From contig CATOIK010000019.1 in assembly GCA_951800645.1 (NCBI GenBank), positions 1 to 45,923 on the forward strand: DNA of 45,923 bases. Reading direction: 5' to 3'. The first letter of the stretch is position 1, and every line of letters begins with the position of its first letter. The DNA comes from an uncultured Eubacteriales bacterium (lineage in GTDB: Bacteria; Bacillota; Clostridia; Lachnospirales; Lachnospiraceae). The translations under genes and the position numbers were made by a program. Below, piece by piece: positions 1-8,730 of this stretch. The notes below the pieces were generated by a model. It had not been told where the DNA came from and searched no databases. It saw only the letters and a list, made by a program, of their open reading frames with translations.

Positions 1-70
1 CCTTAAGCGCGAAGTGCGCATCCCGCGGAGCGTTTTTGTTTCATAGGGCGAACTTTCCTATGAAATAAAA
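1..70 (+). repeat. Hairpin-rich dispersed repeat, copy 1
   Basis: This 70-bp stretch matches the reverse complement of 34926-34995 at 68 of 70 positions (differences at bases 23 and 58). It holds two internal palindromes: GCGC-n5-GCGC at 7-19 and a 9-bp arm pair TTTCATAGG/CCTATGAAA at about 40-64. A T-rich stretch follows the GC-rich half, as in an intrinsic terminator read on the plus strand. It lies just beyond the 3' end of the first gene. Whether a plus-strand gene ends here cannot be seen because the window starts at base 1. Confidence 0.8.
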
Positions 71-115
71 AGCACAACATGTTGAGAGGGAGAAAATCTC
101 TTTTCAACATGTTGT
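66..115 (-). terminator. Intrinsic terminator of the SpoIIM-like gene
   Basis: A 12-bp inverted repeat (ACAACATGTTGA at 74-85, TCAACATGTTGT at 104-115) is followed on the minus strand by a T-rich tail. It begins 16 bases past the stop codon of the gene at 132-644. Confidence 0.75.
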
Positions 116-131
116 CATTGCCAAAATCATA

Positions 132-644
132 TCATAAAAATTTTACGATAAGCGGGTTTATTTTCAGTTCCAGAAAAAGGCCTGCCAGAAGGAAAGTCAG
201 CACTGCGCTCCAGAATCTGCCGGGCCGCACATCCATCCCTAATCCATAGCGGATTATCATTAACCCCCAGGCTATCAGATAACATCCTTCCTGGGGAAAA
301 CCAGAAAGAAGAAAGCAGACCAGGCCAAACCATCCTCTGCTCCAGGTAAAAAGCACCAGGGCTGTTCCGGCAGAAAACCCGGCAGTAAACAGAAGCGCGG
401 AAATTCCCAGGCTCCGCAGACCGCTGCGGCAGACCCAGAGAATCGCCCCGGTCTGCACCCACCGAACCAGGAAAATCCGAATGTTTCTCTGTCCTCCGAT
501 GCTCCAGCCTTCGGCCACACTCCGGTATAGGGCCTCATAGCTGACAATTCCTGCCGCAAACAGCCGGTTTACAGCCACTGTAGCAAAGGCCACTCCTGCC
601 GCAAGCCAGAAGAATAGATAGTATTCCCGTTTTACCCCATACAT
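132..644 (-). CDS. SpoIIM-like integral membrane protein
   Basis: This 170-residue, very hydrophobic protein has about four to five membrane segments (roughly 8-30, 59-75, 80-100, 105-130, 145-165). The ending GLFLELKINPLIVKFL resembles the C-terminal segment of stage II sporulation protein M (DUF95). In Firmicutes spoIIM lies next to a nudF-type Nudix gene, and the neighbour at 707 is exactly such a gene. SpoIIM works with SpoIID and SpoIIP in septal peptidoglycan dissolution during engulfment. The upstream SD (GGTGG) is weak. The assignment rests on context and a loose C-terminal likeness; a generic membrane protein is the alternative. Confidence 0.6.
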   Translation of the reverse strand: MYGVKREYYLFFWLAAGVAFATVAVNRLFAAGIVSYEALYRSVAEGWSIGGQRNIRIFLVRWVQTGAILWVCRSGLRSLGISALLFTAGFSAGTALVLFTWSRGWFGLVCFLLSGFPQEGCYLIAWGLMIIRYGLGMDVRPGRFWSAVLTFLLAGLFLELKINPLIVKFL

Positions 645-706
645 CTGCCGCCACCGTTTTTTTCTATTCTACGCAGCCCCTGCCTGCTTCATGCCTGGGA
701 ACCGTT

Positions 707-1267
707 TTATCTTCCGCATTTCCGGGCATAGGCCAAAATGGCTGCCGAAGTTTTGGCGTCTGTAATCTTTCCTGTGAAAATCAGCTCCATCAAATCTTCC
801 AACTCCCAGGCCTCCACCTGAATGACCTCGTCCTCGTCCAGACGCTGTCTGGAAGGAATCAAATTCCGGGCCAGATAAATGTCGATGTGCTCATCACAGA
901 AAGCTACCGTAGTGTTCATGCTCATCAGATATTCCAGGTTTTCGCACCGGTAGCCGGTTTCCTCCTCCAGCTCCCTGGCCGCACATTCCATAGTAGGCTC
1001 CCCCGGCTCGTCCAGCTTTCCTGCCGGAATCTCCAAAGTCTCCCTATCCAGGGCGTTGCGGTACTGGCGCACCATCAAAAGCTTTCCGTCATCGGCCACT
1101 GCCACCACTGCCGCTGCGCCATCGTGATGGATATAATCCCAGCGGGCCTCGTGGCCGTTGGCAATGACTGTGTCCTCGTAAATCTTTAAAATGGTTCCTG
1201 TGTATTTCAACTGCCGGTTCTTTCGGATGACCGGGGGAACTGCCCCTGTATTTGTAAGTTTTTCCAT
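707..1267 (-). CDS. nudF: Nudix hydrolase, ADP-ribose pyrophosphatase type
   Basis: This 186-residue protein should hydrolyse ADP-ribose to AMP and ribose 5-phosphate. The Nudix box is read at AGKLDEPGEPTMECAARELE followed by EETGY, with the metal-binding REUxEE core intact. It has six rather than five residues between the first Gly and Glu, a one-residue insertion that I believe is common in clostridial relatives. The ATG at 1267 is chosen because GAAGGAGG sits just upstream; a longer frame reaches 1336 but would overlap the proC stop at 1302. The 34-base gap to proC suggests co-transcription. Confidence 0.88.
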   Translation of the reverse strand: MEKLTNTGAVPPVIRKNRQLKYTGTILKIYEDTVIANGHEARWDYIHHDGAAAVVAVADDGKLLMVRQYRNALDRETLEIPAGKLDEPGEPTMECAARELEEETGYRCENLEYLMSMNTTVAFCDEHIDIYLARNLIPSRQRLDEDEVIQVEAWELEDLMELIFTGKITDAKTSAAILAYARKCGR

Positions 1268-1301
1268 GATGACTTCCTCCTTCTTTATCTTTTCCGCCTG
1301 A

Positions 1302-2111
1302 CTACTGCATCCGTCTGCTTTTTTCATACACTGCATCTGTCGCCTTAATTATGGCGTTTCGCATTCCATATTCCTCCAGGGCCGATACTCCCTGAATAGT
1401 CGTTCCGCCCGGGGAGCACACCTTATCCTTCAGTGCGCCGGGATGCTCCCCTGTCTCCAGAAGCATTTTGGCGCTTCCTAAAACGGTCTGGGCCACCATC
1501 TCATAGGCTGTAGCCCGTGGAAGGCCGTATTTCACCACGCTGTCTGCCAACGCCTCCATAAACATGTACACATAAGCCGGAGAACAGCCGCTGGCGCAGC
1601 CTACAGCATCCATCAAGCGTTCCTCCACCAGCGCCATCCGGCCAAAGGATTCAAACAGGGCCTGCAGCGTCTCCTTCTCCTCATCCGATAACTCTGCCTC
1701 ATTCCAGCATACGCCGGTCATCCCTTCGCCTACCAGGGCCGGTGTATTAGGCATGGCCCGCACCACCCGGCAGGGCTTTCCAAACCGGTTCCGGATATTT
1801 TCCATGGTAATGCCCGGTGCCAGAGTGATGATTACCTGGTCCTCTTTCACCACATCCCGGATTTCTCCGATTACAGTATCAAACTGCTGGGGCTTGACTG
1901 CCAGCACCAGAAAATGGCTGTTGGCTGCACAAGCTAAGTTCCCTTCTGAAAAAGTTACCCCTGTGCGGGCCGACACCGCCTCCATCTTCTCCCGGTTTCT
2001 TGCGGAAAAAGTAACCGTCTCTGTTCCCCATTTACTCAAAAGTCCCTTTAACATGGCGTACCCCATGTTTCCCATGCCGATAAAGCCAAACTGATACGGA
2101 TATTTTGTCAT
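1302..2111 (-). CDS. proC: Pyrroline-5-carboxylate reductase
   Basis: This 269-residue enzyme catalyses the last step of proline synthesis, the NAD(P)H-dependent reduction of 1-pyrroline-5-carboxylate. The N-terminal Rossmann motif FIGMGNMGYAM (about residues 10-20) binds the cofactor. The C-terminal dimerisation domain carries the family signature around DKVCSPGGTTIQGV (about 229-242). Length fits the family. A terminator lies upstream at 2150-2184, so proC probably has its own start signal in the short gap after the helicase gene and is read on into nudF. Confidence 0.95.
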   Translation of the reverse strand: MTKYPYQFGFIGMGNMGYAMLKGLLSKWGTETVTFSARNREKMEAVSARTGVTFSEGNLACAANSHFLVLAVKPQQFDTVIGEIRDVVKEDQVIITLAPGITMENIRNRFGKPCRVVRAMPNTPALVGEGMTGVCWNEAELSDEEKETLQALFESFGRMALVEERLMDAVGCASGCSPAYVYMFMEALADSVVKYGLPRATAYEMVAQTVLGSAKMLLETGEHPGALKDKVCSPGGTTIQGVSALEEYGMRNAIIKATDAVYEKSRRMQ

Positions 2112-2149
2112 TCTCCTGTCTCCTACCCTTTCTGTTTTTTAATGAAATA

Positions 2150-2184
2150 CAAAAAGACCTGCCACCATTATAGCGCAGGTCTTT
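2150..2184 (-). terminator. Intrinsic terminator of the DEAD-box helicase gene
   Basis: A perfect 10-bp stem (AAAGACCTGC/GCAGGTCTTT, 2153-2184) is followed on the minus strand by five T residues. It begins 14 bases beyond the helicase stop codon. Confidence 0.85.
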
Positions 2185-2197
2185 CCAAAAATCCACC

Positions 2198-3904
2198 TTA
2201 TCTATTTTTCTCAGCCAGCTCCATGCGGACATTCTTGCCTCGAATTTTCACATTTTTCATAGACGCCAGAATTTCCTCTGCACAGTCCTCCGGCACCTCC
2301 ACAAAGGTGTACTTCTCGTACATATCGATGCTTCCGATCATTCTTCCAGGTACACCGGACTCTCCGGCAATGGCTCCCAAAATGTCGCCTGGCCGGATAT
2401 TTACATTAGTGCCAATGTTTAAGAACAGGCGGGCCATATCGCCATCATCCCGGTTCCGGCCCCCTCGTTTTCCTTTTCCTCCATCCCGGCCATAGCCTTT
2501 GCCGTCCCGACCGCCTCGTCTGCCGCCCCGGCCATCTCTTCCAGAGCGTCCGTAGGAATCCAGGTCATCCAGAGAACGAGCCGGACGGCTGTCTACTGCA
2601 ATGTCCTCGTTGGACTCGCCCATACTCAGCTTCAGAAGGGCTGCCGCCAGTTCCAGAGAGGTATAATCTTCTTCCAGAAGTTTCTTTTCCAGAATATGGG
2701 TCATGCGGCTTACATCCGTCTCCTCCAGCACGGTCTTGGCCTGGTCTAAAAGCTTCTCCGCTTTAATCTCCGTAATATCATCCAGAGAAGGAATTGCCTG
2801 GGGGATGATGCGGGTCTTACAGTACCGCTGAATGTCCCGCAGTTTGTAAACCTCCCGGCCCACCACAAAGCTGAAGGCGATGCCTTCCCTTCCGGCCCGG
2901 CCAGTCCGGCCAATCCGGTGAACATAGTATTCATCGTCCTGGGGAATATCGTAGTTAAACACTGCTTCTACATCGTCTACATCAATGCCCCTGGCCGCCA
3001 CATCCGTAGCCACCAGAATTTCTGTACGGCCATTGCGGAAGCTGTTCATCACCCGGTCCCGCTGAATCTGCTTCAGATCACCGTGAAGTCCCTCTGCAAA
3101 ATAGCCCCGGCCCTGCAGCTCCTGTACCAGCTCATCCACCTGCTTCTTGGTGTTGCAGAATGCCACCGACAGCTTCGGCCCGTACAGCTCTAACAGACGG
3201 CACATAACCTCTACCTTGGTTTTCGGCTTTACCTCATAATAATACTGGGTCACCTTAGGAACCGTCAGCTCCTTTTTCACCACCCGGATAATCTGAGGCT
3301 CCTTCTGGAAGCTTTCTGCAATCTTCTGAATCTCCGGCGGCATGGTAGCAGAAAACATAATGGTCTGCCGCTCCTCAGGAAGCTGGCTTAAGATGGTCTC
3401 CATATCCTCCAAAAAGCCCATGTTCAGCATCTCGTCTGCCTCGTCCATCACCACGGTGTGAACCAGGTTGAACTTCACCGTCTTGCGGCGCATATGGTCC
3501 ATGACCCGTCCCGGAGTTCCAATGATAATCTGGGTGCCGTCCTTCAGCCCCTTAATCTGCCGCACAATCTCCTGACCTCCGTAGATGGGCAGCACCTTGA
3601 TGCCGTGCATAAACTTAGCCAGATTACGGATCTCCTCTGCCACCTGGATAGCCAGCTCTCTGGTGGGACACAGCACCACCGCCTGCAGCTTCTTCACCTT
3701 AGGGTCTACCTTCTGCAGCAGCGGAATGCCGAAAGCTGCCGTCTTTCCTGTTCCAGTCTGGGCCTGGCCGATGATGTCAATCCCTTCCATCTGAGCCGGA
3801 ATGGCCTTGGTCTGAATGGGGGACGCCTCCTCAAAGCCCATCTCCGCCACAGCCCGCAGAATCCGCTCGTCTAACTGTAATTCCTCAAACTTTACTGTTT
3901 CCAT
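2198..3904 (-). CDS. DEAD-box ATP-dependent RNA helicase with DbpA-type C-terminal RNA-binding domain
   Basis: This 568-residue helicase probably unwinds RNA in ribosome assembly, mRNA decay or cold adaptation, like CshA/DeaD/DbpA. Motifs appear in order: Q motif (SPIQTKAIP), Walker A AQTGTGKT, PTRELA, TPGR, DEAD, SAT, ARGID and HRIGRTGR. After the RecA-like domains comes a basic RGG-like linker (about 455-490), then a DbpA-type RNA-binding fold to the end. The SD (GAGGA) is about 12 bases from the ATG, rather far. It is monocistronic: a consensus promoter and a leader hairpin lie upstream, a terminator follows. I cannot say whether CshA or DeaD is the better name. Confidence 0.95.
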   Translation of the reverse strand: METVKFEELQLDERILRAVAEMGFEEASPIQTKAIPAQMEGIDIIGQAQTGTGKTAAFGIPLLQKVDPKVKKLQAVVLCPTRELAIQVAEEIRNLAKFMHGIKVLPIYGGQEIVRQIKGLKDGTQIIIGTPGRVMDHMRRKTVKFNLVHTVVMDEADEMLNMGFLEDMETILSQLPEERQTIMFSATMPPEIQKIAESFQKEPQIIRVVKKELTVPKVTQYYYEVKPKTKVEVMCRLLELYGPKLSVAFCNTKKQVDELVQELQGRGYFAEGLHGDLKQIQRDRVMNSFRNGRTEILVATDVAARGIDVDDVEAVFNYDIPQDDEYYVHRIGRTGRAGREGIAFSFVVGREVYKLRDIQRYCKTRIIPQAIPSLDDITEIKAEKLLDQAKTVLEETDVSRMTHILEKKLLEEDYTSLELAAALLKLSMGESNEDIAVDSRPARSLDDLDSYGRSGRDGRGGRRGGRDGKGYGRDGGKGKRGGRNRDDGDMARLFLNIGTNVNIRPGDILGAIAGESGVPGRMIGSIDMYEKYTFVEVPEDCAEEILASMKNVKIRGKNVRMELAEKNR

Positions 3905-3944
3905 ACTAAATCTATATCCTCATTCTTTCTTTGTTGCATTGGGC

Positions 3945-3982
3945 AAAAAGTAAGAGGATTCAAGACAGACCTTGAATCCTCT
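3945..3982 (-). promoter_or_regulatory. Leader hairpin (attenuator-like) of the helicase gene
   Basis: A perfect 12-bp stem (AGAGGATTCAAG at 3953-3964, CTTGAATCCTCT at 3971-3982) with a 6-base loop is followed on the minus strand by TAC and five T residues. It starts about 10 bases after the predicted transcription start and ends 48 bases before the helicase ATG. It could terminate early transcripts of the helicase gene, stop read-through from the response regulator, or both. Confidence 0.7.
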
Positions 3983-3999
3983 CGCGTACACAATTTTAT

Positions 4000-4028
4000 A
4001 TTATAACATAGTTTGGAGGAAATGTCAA
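4000..4028 (-). promoter_or_regulatory. Consensus sigma-A promoter of the helicase gene
   Basis: On the minus strand TTGACA (4023-4028), a 17-base spacer and TATAAT (4000-4005) match the vegetative consensus perfectly. A TGn extended -10 is also present. The predicted start is near 3993. No other promoter in the window matches as well. Confidence 0.9.
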
Positions 4029-4071
4029 ATCCCGCCCTTTTCCATAGACACACCCTCTTTTTCTTTTTTGC

Positions 4072-4761
4072 TTACACTTTAAACCGATACCCCACTCCCC
4101 AGATGGTCTCAATATACTGAGGCTTGGCAGTATTGAATTCAATCTTCTCCCGGATCTTTTTGATATGAACCGTCACAGTGGCTATATCTCCAATAGACTC
4201 CATATCCCAGATTTTGGAGAACAGTTCTTCCTTGGCAAATACATGGTTTGGGTTCTGGGCCAGGAAGGTGAGCAAGTCAAATTCCTTAGTAGTAAAGTTT
4301 TTCTCCTCTCCGTTTACCCACACCCGTCTGGCAGTCTTATCAATCTTTAAGCCCCGGATTTCGATGATTTCGTTGACCGGGCTGCCGCTGCCGATCAGCC
4401 GCTCATACCGGGCCAGGTGAGCCTTTACCCGCGCCACCATCTCGCTGGGGCTGAAAGGTTTTGTCATATAGTCATCTGCACCCAGCCCTAAGCCCCGGAT
4501 TTTATCAATGTCCTCTTTCTTAGCGGAAATCATAATAATAGGGGTATTCTTCACCTCCCGGAACCGGCGGCAGATCTCAAAGCCGTCCAGCCCAGGCAGC
4601 ATCAGATCTAAAATCAGCAGATCAAAATCCTCCTCTAAGGCCCGTTTTAATCCCTGGCTGCCGTCTGCCTCCAGAGCCACCTCAAATCCGCTCAGCTCCA
4701 GATAATCCTTCTCCAATTCTGCAATGGCAATCTCGTCCTCGATAATTAAGATTCTGCTCAT
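4072..4761 (-). CDS. OmpR/PhoB-family response regulator
   Basis: This 229-residue cytoplasmic regulator has a receiver domain (1-120) with acidic pocket E8/D9, phosphoacceptor D52 in LILDLMLPG, and the conserved Lys in TKPF. A winged-helix DNA-binding domain follows (about 130-229; ending TIWGVGYRFKV). Its start overlaps the kinase stop by four bases (ATGA), so translation is coupled. The regulon is unknown; no transporter or resistance gene is in the same transcript. Confidence 0.95.
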   Translation of the reverse strand: MSRILIIEDEIAIAELEKDYLELSGFEVALEADGSQGLKRALEEDFDLLILDLMLPGLDGFEICRRFREVKNTPIIMISAKKEDIDKIRGLGLGADDYMTKPFSPSEMVARVKAHLARYERLIGSGSPVNEIIEIRGLKIDKTARRVWVNGEEKNFTTKEFDLLTFLAQNPNHVFAKEELFSKIWDMESIGDIATVTVHIKKIREKIEFNTAKPQYIETIWGVGYRFKV

Positions 4762-5861
4762 TCCTGCACTACCTCCTGATATTTTCTCAGCACCAGATGC
4801 ATCTCTGTGCCGATTCCTTCCTTGCTGGTGGCCCAGATACGGCCGCCATGATCCTCCACAATCTTCCGCACAATGGAAAGGCCAATGCCGCTGCCTCCCT
4901 GGGAAGAATTCCGGGAAGAATCCGTCCGGTAAAAACGGTCAAAGATACAGGGAAGATCCTTTGCTGCAATGCCCCTTCCGTTGTCTTCAATCTCAATCTG
5001 AATAAAATCCCCCACATCCTTGATGCGGATGTTGATAATGCCTCTGGGCTTGTCCAGATATTTTACCGAATTGCTGATGATGTTGTTGATTACCCGCTTA
5101 AGCTGCTCTGCGTCTGCAATCACCATTATATCCTCAGCTACATAATTGAAATATCCCAGCTCGATGCCTCTGGATTCCATATCCAGCCCCACCTCCTCGG
5201 CGCAGTCTCCGAAGTAGCTGTTGACATTGATTTTGGTAAACTGATAAGGAATCTTGTTTGTATCAATTTTAGAATAAAAGGTCAGCTCATCAATGAGCCG
5301 GTCCATATCGTTGGCTTTGTTGTAAATGGTACGGATGTATTTGTCCAGCCGTTCCGGCGATGATGCCACTCCGTCCATAATGCCTTCCACATAACCTTTG
5401 ATAGCCGTGATAGGCGTCTTCAGATCGTGGGAAATATTCCGAATCAGCTCCCGGTTCTCCGTCTCGTACTGAAGCTTTTCTTCCGCATTCTCCTTTAAAC
5501 GGATGCGCATCTCCTCAAAGTCCTGGCACAGCTCGCCGAACTCGTCATCTTCTTCCACTTCCAGAGTAAAATCCAGGTTTCCGTCCCGGATCTTTCTGGT
5601 GGCTTCCTGCAGCTTATTCAAAGGACGAAGGAAGGAGCGGTATACCCAGACCGTTATGGCTGCACAGATAAAACCTAAAATCATCAATCCGGATACCAGC
5701 ATCTGCACCACCAGAGCCTGCACCTCCGGCCCCATTTTCTCCAGCCCATCAAACTGCTGCAGCATAAACAAACGGCCCATAAAAAGAATAATGCCCACCA
5801 GGCCAATGGGGAGGAGACCAAATGTCAAAAAGGCAATAGCCAGCCTTGTTTTTAATTTCAT
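4758..5861 (-). CDS. Two-component sensor histidine kinase
   Basis: This 367-residue membrane kinase has two membrane segments (about 8-30 and 50-74) with only a short extracytoplasmic loop, so it may sense the membrane itself. A HAMP region (75-127) follows, then HisKA with phospho-His H145 in ISHDLKTPITA, and an HATPase domain with N box (NNIISNSVKY), DNGRGI and GSGIGLSIV. The ATG at 5861 has AGAGG upstream; an open frame further upstream has no support. It partners the coupled regulator downstream. Confidence 0.93.
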   Translation of the reverse strand: MKLKTRLAIAFLTFGLLPIGLVGIILFMGRLFMLQQFDGLEKMGPEVQALVVQMLVSGLMILGFICAAITVWVYRSFLRPLNKLQEATRKIRDGNLDFTLEVEEDDEFGELCQDFEEMRIRLKENAEEKLQYETENRELIRNISHDLKTPITAIKGYVEGIMDGVASSPERLDKYIRTIYNKANDMDRLIDELTFYSKIDTNKIPYQFTKINVNSYFGDCAEEVGLDMESRGIELGYFNYVAEDIMVIADAEQLKRVINNIISNSVKYLDKPRGIINIRIKDVGDFIQIEIEDNGRGIAAKDLPCIFDRFYRTDSSRNSSQGGSGIGLSIVRKIVEDHGGRIWATSKEGIGTEMHLVLRKYQEVVQE

Positions 5862-5959
5862 AAAAAATGCACCTCTTTCAGGCAGACCCACCCATAAGTC
5901 AGCCCCATGCTGTAAGTATACCATAAGAAGTGCATCAAAAGTATAAAACTATTATAAAA

Positions 5960-6733
5960 TCAGTTTCCACATTCCACACTAATCTCATTAAACTTTTCCA
6001 GAATTTCCTCCACCTTCACAGCCCCTTTTTCTTCCCCGGCCTGATCCATCACCGCTTTTCCCTGGTGCATCATCAAAAGCCGGTTTCCGTACTCAACTGC
6101 GTACCGCAGATTGTGGGTTACCATAATGGTAGTCAGATGCTTCTCCCGCACCACCTGGTCCGTCAGCTCCATAATAATCTCAGCGGTTTTCGGGTCCAGG
6201 GCTGCCGTATGCTCATCCAGAATCAGAAATTCTATAGGCGTCATGGTAGACATGAGAAGGGCCATGGCCTGGCGCTGTCCGCCGGAAAGCACCCCAACCT
6301 TTACATCCATCTTATCCTCCAATCCCAGCCCCAGACGGCTTAACTGCTCCCGGTAAAAATCCACCTGCTTCCGGTTGGTTCCCGGCCGCAGATTAAAGGG
6401 CTTTCCCTTGTTGTCTGCCAGAGACATATTTTCCAGAATCGTCATGCTGGGACAGGTGCCCATGGCCGGATTCTGGTAAACCCGGCCAATCCGCTGCTGC
6501 CGCTTAAACTCCGGCATGTGGGTAATATCCTTTCCCCCGATTTGAATGGAACCGGCGTCTACAGAAATGCTGCCGCAGATAATATTTAACAAAGAAGTTT
6601 TTCCCGAACCGTTGGAGCCGACTACGGAAACAAACTGGCCGTCCTCAATAGAGAGGGAAAAATCCTCAAACAGGCACATCTCATTGACAGTTCCTGCATT
6701 GTAGTATTTGTGAATATGGTTCAGCTCAAGCAT
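5960..6733 (-). CDS. trpZ: Tryptophan-type ABC transporter, ATP-binding protein
   Basis: This 257-residue ATPase energises the importer. It shows Walker A GSNGSGKT (39-46), the signature LSGGQRQAMAL, Walker B FLILDEHTAAL and a switch His in TIMVTHNLRYA. Its start overlaps the permease gene by eight bases. It is last of three genes (binding protein, permease, ATPase) in the order of the TrpXYZ group. Substrate is inferred from the Trp T-box leader upstream, not from the ATPase. Confidence 0.85.
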   Translation of the reverse strand: MLELNHIHKYYNAGTVNEMCLFEDFSLSIEDGQFVSVVGSNGSGKTSLLNIICGSISVDAGSIQIGGKDITHMPEFKRQQRIGRVYQNPAMGTCPSMTILENMSLADNKGKPFNLRPGTNRKQVDFYREQLSRLGLGLEDKMDVKVGVLSGGQRQAMALLMSTMTPIEFLILDEHTAALDPKTAEIIMELTDQVVREKHLTTIMVTHNLRYAVEYGNRLLMMHQGKAVMDQAGEEKGAVKVEEILEKFNEISVECGN

Positions 6734-7607
6734 GGATCTTCACCCTCCTTTCCTTCCGACTGGTTACAACCAGGATTACCAGGAACAGAGCCGCCGTAAT
6801 CAGCTTTAAGTCTGACGGCGCCATTCCCAGGGAAATGGCTGCCGCAATACAGGCCTTGTAAATAATGGTTCCGAAAATCACTGCAGTAGTAGCTTTTACA
6901 AAGGAAATCCGCTGAAACAGCTTGGTTCCGATGATGACGCTGGCAAGGCCCATCACCATAACGCCGGTGCCGCTGCTGATTTCAAAGTACCCGGTTTTCT
7001 GCCCGTAGATGGCTCCTGCCAGAGCCACAAATCCGTTAGCCAAAGCCAAGCCTAAAATCTTCACCGCCCCTTTGTCTTTTGCCAGGGAGGTTACCAGCAC
7101 TTCGTTGTCTCCTGCTGCCCGCAGAAGGTAACCGGCTCTGGTTTTCAAAAACAGGTCCAGACAGATCTTGCAGAAAGCCACAATCACCAGCAGAATCAAA
7201 ATAGCGCTGTAAGGAGCCAGGCCATCCGGAAGCTTTGCCGGCAAAGCATTGTTAAAAATAGACTCCTTGCTGAACAGCGGTACATTTGCCCTTCCTGCAA
7301 TCCGCAGATTTACGGAGTAAAGAGCCGTCATAACGATGATGCCGGAAAGCAGGTCCCGGACCTTCAGCTTTACATGAATCAGACCGGTCGCGCAGCCTGC
7401 CGCTGCCCCGGCCAGAAACGCCAGCACCAGGGTCAGAGCCGGATGGATCCCCTTCAGGATGAGAGCTGCAGTCACCGCAGCTCCCATGGGAAAGGTTCCG
7501 TCTACAGACAAATCCGGAAAATCCAGAATTTTATAAGTAATATATAACCCCAGAGCCATGACCGCATAAATCAGGCCCTCCTCCAAAATGCCGATTACAA
7601 TAGACAT
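6726..7607 (-). CDS. trpY: Tryptophan-type ABC transporter, permease
   Basis: This 293-residue permease of the branched-chain type (BPD_transp_2-like) has about eight membrane segments, beginning GILEEGLIYAVMALGLYITY and carrying the DLSVDGTF element typical of the group. The ATG at 7607 is preferred because GGAGG lies five bases upstream; a TTG twelve bases earlier is in frame. It forms the channel for the ligand delivered by the lipoprotein encoded just before it. Confidence 0.85.
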   Translation of the reverse strand: MSIVIGILEEGLIYAVMALGLYITYKILDFPDLSVDGTFPMGAAVTAALILKGIHPALTLVLAFLAGAAAGCATGLIHVKLKVRDLLSGIIVMTALYSVNLRIAGRANVPLFSKESIFNNALPAKLPDGLAPYSAILILLVIVAFCKICLDLFLKTRAGYLLRAAGDNEVLVTSLAKDKGAVKILGLALANGFVALAGAIYGQKTGYFEISSGTGVMVMGLASVIIGTKLFQRISFVKATTAVIFGTIIYKACIAAAISLGMAPSDLKLITAALFLVILVVTSRKERRVKIHA

Positions 7608-7631
7608 AACATCCTCCAACTCTCCATTCCA

Positions 7632-8651
7632 TTACTCTGCAATAATCTCCTCAAACAAAGCTGCCGCTTCATCAGATAACTCTGCGGGAATGGTGATACC
7701 CAGATTCTTTGCTACCACATTGTTTCCGTAAAAAGCTGCCTGCTCGATTACTTCAAAATTCATCTCGCTGGCTTTCTTTTCGCCCCTTAACACCTGGGCT
7801 GCCATGCGGCCGGTCTGTTCTCCCAGACTGACATAATCAAGACCCATGGCTGCCAGACAGCCAATCTTTACCTGCTCCACCTCGCTGCCGAACACAGGAA
7901 TATTTTTCTTAGCCGCCTTATCCAGAATCAGAGGCAGGGAGCTGACTACGGTGTTGTCTGTCAGGTTGGTAATGCAGTCTGTCTTTTCCAGCAAAGCGTC
8001 TGCTGCCAGCGGAATATCTGCTGTGGTGGAAATGCCGCTTTCCACAATTTCAAAACCGAACTCAGGAGCCAGCTTTTTGTATTCCTCGATGGCGGAAACA
8101 GAGTTGATCTCACTGGTGCTGTACATGATACCGATGGTCTTTGCATCCGGAAGCAGGGTGCGGATCATCTTAAGCTGGCTTTCCACCGGAAGCTTATCGC
8201 TGGTGCCGGTAATCTCTCCTACCGGTTTTCCGTCTGCTGCAGCCAGCTCTGCTAAAACCGGGTCTGTCACTGCAGTATAGATTACCGGAATCTCAGCGTC
8301 CTTCGCTGCCACATAGGCGCTCTGGGCAATGGAAGTTGCTATGGCGCAGATCAGGTCTGTATCCTTTGCCAGGAAACTGTCCATGATCTGATTGGCTGTT
8401 CCGCCGTCTGCCTGGGCGTTTTCAAACAGAATTGTCAGATTCTCACCCTCTACAAAGCCTTCCTCTGCCAGACCCGCCAGAAAGCCGATGCGGCAGTTAT
8501 CCAGGGAACCGTGCTCTGCAAACTGTCCGATACCGATGGTATAGCGCTCTGCCTCAGGGGCCTTTACCGTTTCTTCCTTGCTGCCGGAACATCCTGCCAG
8601 TACCATTGCTGCTGCCGCTGCGAGCATCATCATGTTTAAATTCTTCTTCAT
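7632..8651 (-). CDS. trpX: Tryptophan-type ABC transporter, substrate-binding lipoprotein
   Basis: This 339-residue binding protein of the ABC_sub_bind family starts with a lipoprotein signal whose lipobox LAGC places the lipidated Cys at residue 21. The mature part has the two-lobed fold typical of the family (GIGQFAEHGSLDNCRIGFL, then ITGTSDKLPVESQL). The ATG at 8651 follows AGGAGG. A longer frame to 8744 would run into the leader terminator and is rejected. TrpX relatives bind tryptophan; here the substrate is inferred mainly from the UGG T-box. Confidence 0.88.
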   Translation of the reverse strand: MKKNLNMMMLAAAAAMVLAGCSGSKEETVKAPEAERYTIGIGQFAEHGSLDNCRIGFLAGLAEEGFVEGENLTILFENAQADGGTANQIMDSFLAKDTDLICAIATSIAQSAYVAAKDAEIPVIYTAVTDPVLAELAAADGKPVGEITGTSDKLPVESQLKMIRTLLPDAKTIGIMYSTSEINSVSAIEEYKKLAPEFGFEIVESGISTTADIPLAADALLEKTDCITNLTDNTVVSSLPLILDKAAKKNIPVFGSEVEQVKIGCLAAMGLDYVSLGEQTGRMAAQVLRGEKKASEMNFEVIEQAAFYGNNVVAKNLGITIPAELSDEAAALFEEIIAE

Positions 8652-8730
8652 ATCCTTTTCCTCCTGCTTTTTAAATAGATTTGTTAAAGCGAAGGGGTGC
8701 GCATCGCAGCGAAATGATTTCCAAGGAAAC

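Noticed and set aside
5862-5959. Promoter of the two-component system (TATACT near 5915) with a repeated TATACTT.
   Set aside because: A -10-like box is present, but no acceptable -35 lies at 16-18 bases.
8652-8730. Possible third copy of the 70-bp hairpin repeat in the trpX leader.
   Set aside because: Only GTGCGCATC and a few short blocks agree with the repeat, with gaps between them. The likeness is too weak to call a copy.
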